11,924 nucleotides of DNA from Candidatus Fermentibacterota bacterium (GTDB taxonomy: Bacteria; Fermentibacterota; Fermentibacteria; Fermentibacterales; Fermentibacteraceae): positions 1-11,924 of the forward strand of contig JAKLEF010000029.1 of assembly GCA_022703195.1 (NCBI GenBank), written 5' to 3'. The stretch's first letter is position 1. Every line of letters starts with the position of its first letter. Position numbers and translations under genes: made by a program. The notes below the pieces were generated by a model. That model was not told the DNA's origin and did not search any database. It saw nothing but the letters and a program-made list of their open reading frames with translations. This document shows, in pieces, positions 1-5,549 of the stretch.

Positions 1-1020
1 GGACGGATCGAAGGCACCGGCCATGCCCATCCCCGCCAGCACCGGCGAGAGCGAGAACGACGAAGCGTACTCGAACCTCGGCATGGCCAGGAAGACCTCG
101 CGGGCGGAGAACCCGTCGGTCATTGCCGCGAGATCGGCCGTCGAGAACCGCTGCTCGAACTCCCTGATCCCGCTGTCTGGGAGCACCGCCACCATCCGGC
201 TCGCCCCGTCGGAATAGGGCAGGGAGACCGCCCTGAAGCCCTCGCCGTCGTAGTAGTCCATGTCGTCGGTCCGGTGCATCAGGGGAACTGTCTCCACGGC
301 GCCGGCGAGGGTCGTGAAAGTGCCGTCGCGGGTCTGGCCGGGGTCGAACTCGTCGAGCCAGCTCCCCTTGAAATAGACGGCGTTGGTGAGCACCATCCTG
401 GTGTCGGCGGATATGGAGCCTGGCCCGAGCAGATCCTCTATCCGGCCGTGCGTGGCTTCGCTTACCCAGCCGTTGATCGTCTGGCGCTGGGCTTCGGGAT
501 CGCCCGAGAAGTCGGCGTTCCTGGCCTCCGCCCTGTAGCACCCGGTCACCAGGCCTTTGTATATGTCGAGCAGTGGGAACCCGGCCTCGGCCCAGATGGC
601 GTTGGCTATGTCGAGCTCGATCGGATCGCCTTCGCACATCGCCGCACGGCCTTCGGGATCCAGCATCCCCCCGATGCGGCGGAAGCCTGCGTGCACCAGC
701 GGACTGTCGATGTCGAACCCCAGGACCGCTGCCATCTCTCCTGCAGTGGTTCCGGAAGCTCCCGCCCAGGTCATCGCGAGGGCGGAGGAGATGCTGTAGG
801 GGGAGAACATCACGTTCCCGTCGCCGCTCTCGAGGCACAGCCCGCCGAAGAGCGCCAGGGCGAACTCCCGGTTGCCGGCCGAAAGGGTTGCGAGATCGGC
901 ATCGGTGATGTCGGGCAGCGGGTCTCCTGCGGGCACCGGGCCCTCCACCACTCCCGAACCGCCGCAGGCTCCCGGCAGCAGGGCGGCAGCCGCGGCAAGG
1001 GTCGTCAGAATCCTGTGCAT
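1..1020 (-). CDS. Serpin-family protease inhibitor, probable secreted lipoprotein (3' end cut by window)
   Basis: Reverse-strand translation gives 340 residues open to the window edge. Serpin landmarks are in order: NVMFSPYSISSALAMTWAGA (about 69-88), GTTAGEM (90-96), INGWVSEATHGRIEDLL (182-198), the strand-3A signature LTNAVYFKGSW (211-221), GFRAVSLPYSDG (about 261-272) and FLAMPRFEY (about 330-338), then a helix ending in GMGMAGAFDPS. The reactive-centre loop and the last strands lie off the window, so inhibitory activity and target protease cannot be judged. The N-terminus MHRILTTLAAAAALLPGAC looks like a signal peptide. Cys19 could be lipidated, although Pro at -3 is unusual for a lipobox, so plain secretion is also possible. 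ATG at 1018-1020 is chosen because GAGGAGG lies about 4 nt upstream. Serpins are scattered in bacteria and usually act on extracellular proteases. Family call very secure; localisation moderate. Confidence 0.95.
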   Translation of the reverse strand, partial: MHRILTTLAAAAALLPGACGGSGVVEGPVPAGDPLPDITDADLATLSAGNREFALALFGGLCLESGDGNVMFSPYSISSALAMTWAGASGTTAGEMAAVLGFDIDSPLVHAGFRRIGGMLDPEGRAAMCEGDPIELDIANAIWAEAGFPLLDIYKGLVTGCYRAEARNADFSGDPEAQRQTINGWVSEATHGRIEDLLGPGSISADTRMVLTNAVYFKGSWLDEFDPGQTRDGTFTTLAGAVETVPLMHRTDDMDYYDGEGFRAVSLPYSDGASRMVAVLPDSGIREFEQRFSTADLAAMTDGFSAREVFLAMPRFEYASSFSLSPVLAGMGMAGAFDPS

Positions 1021-1034
1021 CAGCCCTCCTCGTC

Positions 1035-1050
1035 GCCCGGCATGCCGGGC
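1035..1050. promoter_or_regulatory. 16-bp perfect palindrome in the serpin leader
   Basis: The sequence gcccggcatgccgggc equals its own reverse complement. It lies between the serpin ribosome binding site and the proposed serpin -10 box, about 15 nt upstream of the start codon, so it would be transcribed. It could be a dimer-binding operator or a 6-bp RNA hairpin with a CATG loop next to the ribosome binding site. No T-run follows on either strand, so an intrinsic terminator is unlikely. Function is inference; in GC-rich DNA such a palindrome could also be chance. Confidence 0.4.
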
Positions 1051-1070
1051 CGCTGTTTCCGTCAGCCTTC

Positions 1071-1076
1071 ATTCTA
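1071..1076 (-). promoter_or_regulatory. Possible -10 box for the serpin gene
   Basis: On the minus strand this reads TAGAAT, one mismatch from TATAAT, inside the most AT-rich patch of the gap. Transcription would begin near 1064, giving a leader of about 44 nt that includes the palindrome. No good -35 box is found 16-18 nt upstream (TTCCTC is the best candidate at 17), so this promoter is weakly supported. Confidence 0.3.
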
Positions 1077-1092
1077 AATCCGTCGCTCACCC

Positions 1093-1112
1093 GGAGGAAG
1101 GCCCGCGATCTC
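1093..1112. repeat. Direct repeat, copy 1
   Basis: The 20-bp sequence ggaggaaggcccgcgatctc occurs here and again, identical and in the same orientation, 83 bp downstream. The bases after it (cacactcccgggtgg) resemble the bases after copy 2 (tacctccggggtgg), so the repeated unit may reach about 35 bp with small differences. It is noncoding on both strands. Confidence 0.7.
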
Positions 1113-1175
1113 CACACTCCCGGGTGGTCGGGCATTCCGGCCGGCATCTACCCGTTCCATACCGGCCCGCCGCCA

Positions 1176-1195
1176 GGAGGAAGGCCCGCGATCTC
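1176..1195. repeat. Direct repeat, copy 2
   Basis: Second identical copy of the 20-bp repeat, ending about 27 bp upstream of the TTGACA box of the plus-strand promoter. That position would suit an activator or repressor site, but only two copies are visible and no known binding consensus is recognised. A dispersed intergenic repeat is the alternative. Confidence 0.7.
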
Positions 1196-1222
1196 TACCT
1201 CCGGGGTGGAGCCGCGCCCTGT

Positions 1223-1251
1223 TTGACAATCCCGGGAGGTTCCCTTACACT
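1223..1251 (+). promoter_or_regulatory. Sigma-70-type promoter for the structured RNA / PAP2 operon
   Basis: A perfect -35 box TTGACA (1223-1228) is followed after exactly 17 nt by TACACT (1246-1251), which matches TATAAT at 4 of 6 positions. Predicted start is near 1258-1260, precisely where the long self-complementary segment begins with a run of six G. This is the best promoter in the window and probably drives both the RNA and, by read-through, the downstream operon. Confidence 0.65.
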
Positions 1252-1257
1252 ACTCAC

Positions 1258-1430
1258 CTGGGGGGCCGAAGCCTGCGAGTGCTTTGGGTACAGATGGAGG
1301 CAGCGCCCTTCTGCTGGCCGATGCAGCGACCACCCCCCGGGGTCCGGTGAGCAGCAGAAGCGACAGCAGAAGGCCGTTCAAGTCCTCTAACCCTACCGAG
1401 ACGTCATTCGTCACGCCTTGGCCCCCCTCG
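1258..1430 (+). ncRNA. Structured RNA of about 170 nt, 6S-RNA-like architecture (candidate)
   Basis: Hand folding gives a rod. Closing stem: 1260-1272 pairs with 1415-1427 (13 positions, one G-U, one mismatch). It continues through a small bulge into 1275-1281 with 1405-1411 (7 pairs, two G-U). An asymmetric bubble follows (about 1282-1294 opposite 1390-1404), then a short helix 1295-1300 with 1384-1389, and an apical stem 1304-1316 with 1364-1376 (13 positions, one mismatch). The GC-rich top may close 1329-1335 against 1340-1348. Long closing stem, central bubble near mid-rod and total length near 170-190 nt are the hallmarks of 6S RNA, which binds housekeeping RNA polymerase. I see no SRP GGAAG motif and no tmRNA ends. 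The alternative is a structured 5' leader controlling the PAP2 operon. No T-run terminator follows, so the 3' end is approximate. Confidence 0.4.
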
Positions 1431-1477
1431 CTCTCTCACAGAACCGAACGGACAGCTCGGCCGGAGCATCGGGATGG

Positions 1478-2398
1478 GTGTTCGATCTGAAAGGTAAACT
1501 CCTCGAGGCGGTCGCCGACCGGTACTACCGAGCGATCCTCGTCATCTGCGGCGCTTACAGCGTCGCCGCGGCGCTGATCCCGTTCATGAGGCTCGTCCCG
1601 AGATGGCCGGCGCAGCTCGCCATCTTCGCCCTCCTCTACGCCGGGCTCCGGGCCCGTGCGATCCCCGACTGGGCCAGGCGCTGGTTCTACTACGCCATGC
1701 TCACGGTGTCCTACCAGGCCCTCAGGCTGCTGGTCTCGACATGCTCCGACGGTTTCCACGGGGCCGGCATAATCGCGATGGAGCAGAGATTCTTCGGCAC
1801 CCTGCCTACGGTATGGCTGCAGGGCGCCCTCCATCCGACCCACGGCTTCGCCTGGTACGACTACATCTTCGCGGTGCTGCACGCCTCCCTCTTCGCCTTC
1901 CCGTTCCTGCTGCCGGGCTTCCTGCTGTGGCGCAGGGGAGTGGATTCGATGAAGAGGGCCTCGGTCGCCGTGGTGCTGATCTCCCTGGCGGGATACCTCA
2001 CTTATGTCCTCTTCCCCCTGACGCCTCCCTGGATGGCCGAACTGGAGGGGGACATCCATCATGCCGAGAGGGTCGTCTACCTGGCCCTTTCGAGCTTCAC
2101 GAGCGACTGGCTGTCAGGGGCCTTCCAGCCCAGCCCCAGGGGGGCCATGCCGTCCCTGCACGCCGGGCTCCCGTTCATGACGCTCCTCGTCTCGCTCCAC
2201 GAGTTCGGCAGGCGCGCATGGTGGGTGGCACTGCCCGTCGCGGCCCTCTGCTTCGAGATCGTCTACGGGGCCGAACACTACGTGGTGGACGTCGTCGCCG
2301 GGCTCGCATACGGGCTCGCGGCGTACCTGATCGTCTACAGGAAGCTGTTCCCGGACGCCCCCGGCGGGGGAGCTCCGGCCGGTGGAAAGGTCGGGTGA
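1478..2398 (+). CDS. AUR1-like PAP2-superfamily membrane phosphatase/phosphotransferase
   Basis: 306 residues with several hydrophobic segments (about 18-36, 45-60, 68-86, 127-151, 161-180, 225-240, 247-262 and 268-287). The lipid phosphatase motifs are present in the AUR1/Ipt1-like arrangement: FPLTPPW (179-185), AMPSLHAG (223-230, catalytic His228) and YGAEHYVVD (263-271, His267 and Asp271). Such enzymes cleave or transfer a phosphate or phospho-headgroup on a lipid (phosphatidate, undecaprenyl diphosphate or an inositol-phosphate lipid) at the membrane face. The exact substrate cannot be read from sequence. The GTG start at 1478 is chosen because GGAG lies about 11 nt upstream and the lysine-rich N-terminus precedes the first membrane segment. 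An in-frame TTG at 1418 would run the gene through the proposed RNA stem. It is the first gene of the plus-strand operon, 2 nt before panB. Confidence 0.85.
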   Translation: MFDLKGKLLEAVADRYYRAILVICGAYSVAAALIPFMRLVPRWPAQLAIFALLYAGLRARAIPDWARRWFYYAMLTVSYQALRLLVSTCSDGFHGAGIIAMEQRFFGTLPTVWLQGALHPTHGFAWYDYIFAVLHASLFAFPFLLPGFLLWRRGVDSMKRASVAVVLISLAGYLTYVLFPLTPPWMAELEGDIHHAERVVYLALSSFTSDWLSGAFQPSPRGAMPSLHAGLPFMTLLVSLHEFGRRAWWVALPVAALCFEIVYGAEHYVVDVVAGLAYGLAAYLIVYRKLFPDAPGGGAPAGGKVG

Positions 2399-2400
2399 CC

Positions 2401-3213
2401 ATGCGGACCGTTCCGGATTTCGCGAGGATGAAGGCCGAGGGCAGGAGGATCGCTTCCCTCACTGCATACGACTTCCCGACCGCCCTCCTGGAGCAGGAGG
2501 CCGGCATCGACTTCATCCTGGTCGGCGATTCCATCGCCATGGCGGTTCTCGGTGAGGAAACGACGCTCGGAGCCACGGTGGAGATGATGCTCCCCCACGT
2601 GAAGGCGGTCAGGCGGGGCGCCCCCGGCACGTTCGTCGTGGCCGACATGCCGTTCGGATCGTATCAGGCGTCTGACGAGAGGGCGGTCGACTCGGCCGTG
2701 CGTTTCGTCGCCGAAGGGGGCGCGGACGCCGTGAAGCTCGAGGGAGGCTCGCCGATGCCTCTATCCAGGGCGGCTGCAATAATCGCCTCCGGCATCCCCG
2801 TGATGGGTCATGTCGGCCTCCTCCCCCAGTCCGTCCGTGCATCGGGCGGGTACAGGGCGGTCGGGGCCGACCAGGCAGGGCGCGTGATGTCGGAAGCCAG
2901 GGCGCTCGAGGATGCCGGTGCGTTCGCCCTGGTTCTCGAGAGCGTCGAGGAGGCGATCGCGCGGGACGTCACCGGGGCCCTCTCGATACCGACCATCGGC
3001 ATCGGGGCCGGCAGGTTCACCGACGGCCAGATACTGGTGGTCAACGACATGCTGGGCATCACCAGGGGCTTCGAGCCGAGGTTCCTGAAGAGGTACGCCG
3101 ACGTCGGGGCCGGGATCACCCGGGCTCTTTCCGACTACGCCGGCGAGGTGAGGAACGGTTCCTTCCCCGAGGCGCGCCATGCGTATGCGCCGCTCAGGGA
3201 GCCCGGGAAATGA
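2401..3213 (+). CDS. panB: 3-methyl-2-oxobutanoate hydroxymethyltransferase (PanB)
   Basis: 270 residues, the usual length. PanB transfers a hydroxymethyl group from 5,10-methylene-tetrahydrofolate to 2-oxoisovalerate to make ketopantoate, the first committed step to pantothenate and CoA, in the cytosol. Visible family motifs: TAYD (21-24), VGDS with metal-ligand Asp43, DMPFGSY with Asp82, VKLEGG (Lys112, Glu114), GHVGLLPQS (136-144), Glu180 aligning with the catalytic Glu181 of E. coli, and the glycine-rich IGIGAGRFTDGQILVVND (199-216). The ATG follows the PAP2 stop by 2 nt, with GGAAAGG about 12 nt upstream, so translation is probably coupled. The stop overlaps the purD start as ATGA. No panC, panD or panE is in the window, so the rest of the pathway must lie elsewhere. 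Identification is essentially certain. Confidence 0.98.
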   Translation: MRTVPDFARMKAEGRRIASLTAYDFPTALLEQEAGIDFILVGDSIAMAVLGEETTLGATVEMMLPHVKAVRRGAPGTFVVADMPFGSYQASDERAVDSAVRFVAEGGADAVKLEGGSPMPLSRAAAIIASGIPVMGHVGLLPQSVRASGGYRAVGADQAGRVMSEARALEDAGAFALVLESVEEAIARDVTGALSIPTIGIGAGRFTDGQILVVNDMLGITRGFEPRFLKRYADVGAGITRALSDYAGEVRNGSFPEARHAYAPLREPGK

Positions 3214-4454
3214 GGATCCTCGTGATCGGCTCGGGCGGCAGGGAGCATGCGATAGTCCACGCCCTCTCCCGCGGAGGCGGCCACGAGCTGCATGCCGCCC
3301 CGGGCAACCCCGGCATGGCCGCGACCTGTGATTGCCATCCCGTAAGGGCGGATGACATCGAAGGCCTAGTCGGCCTTTCTTCGAGGCTGGGGGCGGACCT
3401 GGTCGTGCCCGGCCCCGAAGCCCCCCTCGTCGCAGGCATCGCCGACGCCCTGGAGGCCGCCGGGACCCCCTGCTTCGGCCCGTCCGCGGCATGCGCCATG
3501 CTCGAGGGGAGCAAGTGGTTCGCCAAGGAGCTGATGGCCGCCGCCGGGGTGCCGACCGCCCCCGGAAGACTCTTTTCCACTCCCGCCGGGGTCCTCGAGG
3601 CTGCCGGCGGTTCCTGGGGCGGCTGGGTCCTGAAGGACGACGGCCTCGCCGCCGGCAAGGGCGTGTTCCTCCCCGACGGGGACGGCGAAGCCTCGGAGGC
3701 TCTCGGGAGGCTGTTCCCGGGAGGCCGGGGCAGGGTGGTCCTCGAGAAGAGGCTCCATGGCCGCGAGGTGAGCATGATGGCCCTCTGCTCCGGTGAAGAG
3801 GCTTTCGTGCTGCCTCCCAGCCGCGACCACAAGAGGGCCTTCGACGGCGACAGGGGGCCCAACACCGGCGGGATGGGGGCGGTATGCCCCGCACCCGGGA
3901 TCCCCGAGGGACTCTCCGACTGGGCGCTCTCGAGCGTCTTCCGGCCCGTCCTCGAAGAGCTCCACCGCCGCGGCACCGACTACAGGGGGGTGCTCTACGC
4001 CGGCCTGATCCTCGCGCATGAAGGCCCGGCCGTGCTCGAGTTCAACTGCCGGTTCGGCGATCCCGAGGCGCAGGCAGTCCTTGCACTGCTGGAGGGGGAT
4101 GCCGGAGCGGCATTCCTGTCCTGCGCGAGGGGGAATCCGGACTTCTCCGGGATCGGGATACTGCCCGGGGCTTCGGCCTGCGTCGTCATGGCCTCGGAGG
4201 GATATCCGGGCGCGTACCGGAGCGGGTTCCGGATCGACGGGATCGATTCGGCAGGGGACGATGACACAGGTGTCACGGTGTTCCATGCCGGCACCGCCAT
4301 GTCGGACGGCAGCCTCGTCACGGCGGGCGGGCGCGTGCTGGGCGTCACCGGCACCGGAGCCGGTCTGGGCGAGGCTCTCGCGAAGACGTACGCAGCGGTC
4401 CGCACCATCACTTTCCGGGGCGCCTGCTGGCGGAAGGACATCGGCGCGACCTGA
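3210..4454 (+). CDS. purD: Phosphoribosylamine-glycine ligase (GAR synthetase, PurD)
   Basis: 414 residues, close to the usual 420-430. It joins phosphoribosylamine and glycine using ATP to give GAR, the second step of de novo purine synthesis. Domains in order: N domain beginning MRILVIGSGGREHA, with the PurD signature GSGGREHA at 7-14 and VVPGPEAPL at 65-73; the ATP-grasp region with SKWFAKELM (101-109), LKDDGLAAGKGV (141-152, where KADG is more common) and RDHKRAFDGDRGPNTGGMGA (205-224); the metal-binding EFNCRFGDPEAQ (277-288); and the C domain ending in FRGACWRKDIGA. Its ATG overlaps the panB stop (ATGA) and AGGGAG lies about 8 nt upstream, indicating coupling. It is followed after 55 nt by purE. 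No frameshift or missing ligand is evident. Confidence 0.98.
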   Translation: MRILVIGSGGREHAIVHALSRGGGHELHAAPGNPGMAATCDCHPVRADDIEGLVGLSSRLGADLVVPGPEAPLVAGIADALEAAGTPCFGPSAACAMLEGSKWFAKELMAAAGVPTAPGRLFSTPAGVLEAAGGSWGGWVLKDDGLAAGKGVFLPDGDGEASEALGRLFPGGRGRVVLEKRLHGREVSMMALCSGEEAFVLPPSRDHKRAFDGDRGPNTGGMGAVCPAPGIPEGLSDWALSSVFRPVLEELHRRGTDYRGVLYAGLILAHEGPAVLEFNCRFGDPEAQAVLALLEGDAGAAFLSCARGNPDFSGIGILPGASACVVMASEGYPGAYRSGFRIDGIDSAGDDDTGVTVFHAGTAMSDGSLVTAGGRVLGVTGTGAGLGEALAKTYAAVRTITFRGACWRKDIGAT

Positions 4455-4476
4455 CGATGACGCACATGCGCCCGGG

Positions 4477-4493
4477 CCCGGCTCCAGGCCGGG
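4477..4493 (+). other. Hairpin in the purD-purE gap
   Basis: CCCGGC (4477-4482) pairs with GCCGGG (4488-4493) across a 5-nt loop. This is the only inverted repeat noticed in the 55-nt gap, and it ends about 7 nt before the purE ribosome binding site. No T-run follows, so it is not a terminator. It might affect mRNA stability or purE translation, or be chance in GC-rich sequence. Confidence 0.35.
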
Positions 4494-4509
4494 AGGCGCG
4501 GGGAGGGCT

Positions 4510-4959
4510 ATGGCCGCCAGAGTAGGGATATTGATGGGCAGCGAGAGCGACAGGGAGGTCATGGACCTGGCCAGGGCGGTCCTCGAGGATCTCGGGGTCG
4601 AATGCGAGGTCAGGGTCATGTCGGCCCACAGGAATCCCGGCGACGTCGCCGCCTATGCTGCCGGGGCCGAGGCTGCGGGCATCCGTGTGCTGGTGGCCGG
4701 AGCCGGGCTTGCGGCCCACCTTGCCGGCGCGGTGGCCTCCCGCACCATCCTGCCCGTGATCGGGGTCCCACTCGAGGCCGGCCCGCTCAACGGCCTGGAC
4801 GCGCTCCTGTCCACAGTCATGATGCCGAAGGGCATCCCCGTGGCCACCGTGGCCATCGGCTCGCACGGGGCGAGGAACGCGGGCTTCCTGGCCGCGCAGA
4901 TCCTGGCCCTGTCCGATCCGGAGCTGGGGATGAGGCTCAGGGCTAAGCGGGGGATGTGA
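4510..4959 (+). CDS. purE: N5-carboxyaminoimidazole ribonucleotide mutase (PurE)
   Basis: 149 residues. PurE interconverts N5-CAIR and CAIR in de novo purine synthesis (class I), or carboxylates AIR directly with CO2 (class II). Motifs: ILMGSESDREVM (7-18) with the GSxSD phosphate loop, VMSAHRNP (36-43) containing His40, equivalent to E. coli catalytic His45, VAGAGLAAHLAG (62-73, where HLPG is usual), and MMPKGIPVATVAIG (104-117). The sequence reads like a class I enzyme, but its usual partner purK is not in this window. The ATG at 4510-4512 is preceded by GGGGAGGG a few bases upstream, which fixes the start. The preceding open frame in the same phase belongs to a shadow of purD. The stop overlaps the next gene's GTG. 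Identification is firm; the class is less so. Confidence 0.96.
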   Translation: MAARVGILMGSESDREVMDLARAVLEDLGVECEVRVMSAHRNPGDVAAYAAGAEAAGIRVLVAGAGLAAHLAGAVASRTILPVIGVPLEAGPLNGLDALLSTVMMPKGIPVATVAIGSHGARNAGFLAAQILALSDPELGMRLRAKRGM

Positions 4960-5549
4960 CCCCGGGCAGGACGATCCGCATCCAGCGATCCTTCCTCTCA
5001 GCCGTCCAGATCGAGGATGCGGCCGAGGCTCTCCATTCCGGCGGGATAGTCCTGTATCCTTCCGACACCGTATACGGGCTGGCCTGCCGCGCCGGGAGGC
5101 CCGAAAGCGTCAGCCGCCTGGCCTCCATCAAGGGGTATGGCGTAGGCAGGCCCTTCATCGTCCTGGCGTCGGATCTCGGGATGGCGCGCGACCTCGCGGA
5201 GATGGACGAGGAGGAATCCGCCCTGGCCGGGGAATGCTGGCCCGGTCCCTTCACCATCGTGCTCCGTGCAGGCAGGTCGGCTCCCGGCTGGGTCTGCGCG
5301 CCCGACGGGACTGTCGCCGTCAGGGTGCCGGCCGATCCGCTGACCAGGGCGATCCTCGGCGAGGTCGGCTACCCCCTCGTGAGCACCAGCGCCAACACCC
5401 GCGACAATCCCCCGGCTCTCGACTTCGCCTGCGTGGAGGATGCCGTGCGGGGAGCCGCCGATCTCTGCCTCGACGGCGGCCGGCTCGATTCCACCGGCCC
5501 GAGCCGCATCGTGAGGGTCGGGCGCGGCTTCGTCGAGATCCTGCGCTGA
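4956..5549 (+). CDS. tsaC: L-threonylcarbamoyladenylate synthase (TsaC/Sua5/YrdC family)
   Basis: 197 residues, the short single-domain form without the Sua5 C-terminal domain. The family makes threonylcarbamoyl-AMP from threonine, bicarbonate and ATP, the first step of t6A modification of ANN-decoding tRNAs. Motifs: YPSDTVYGL (34-42, usually YPTETVYGL), a loop SIKGYGVGRPF (57-67) in the place of the common K-R-P loop, WPGPFT (95-100), STSANTRDNPP (143-153) and STGPSRIVRV (179-188). The GTG start overlaps the purE stop as GTGA and has a G-rich ribosome binding site just before it. A TsaC paralogue with another role (YciO-like or HypF-like) is less likely because the adenylate-binding motifs are intact. 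It sits among biosynthetic genes with no other t6A gene visible. Confidence 0.92.
   Translation: MTPGRTIRIQRSFLSAVQIEDAAEALHSGGIVLYPSDTVYGLACRAGRPESVSRLASIKGYGVGRPFIVLASDLGMARDLAEMDEEESALAGECWPGPFTIVLRAGRSAPGWVCAPDGTVAVRVPADPLTRAILGEVGYPLVSTSANTRDNPPALDFACVEDAVRGAADLCLDGGRLDSTGPSRIVRVGRGFVEILR

Larger units (their letters stand above)
1021..1477. other. Divergent intergenic region of 457 bp
   Basis: This is the only gap over 300 bases. Reading away from the serpin start it holds the serpin leader with a perfect palindrome and a possible -10 box, two copies of a 20-bp direct repeat, a strong plus-strand promoter, and a long self-complementary segment proposed as a structured RNA, followed by the leader of the PAP2 gene. 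Short open frames crossing it show no family features and no convincing ribosome binding sites, so no protein gene is called here. Confidence 0.7.

Noticed and set aside
1258..1430. tmRNA, SRP RNA, RNase P RNA or a known riboswitch
   Set aside because: The ttcaagtcc segment near 1377 looks like a T-loop, but there is no matching 5-bp stem, acceptor stem or CCA end. The SRP GGAAG tetraloop motif is absent on both strands, the length is too short for RNase P or tmRNA, and no familiar riboswitch core was recognised.
1418..1477. TTG start at 1418 for the PAP2 gene
   Set aside because: It would add 20 residues without hydrophobic or family features and would translate the 3' strand of the proposed RNA closing stem. 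GTG at 1478 has a GGAG site upstream.
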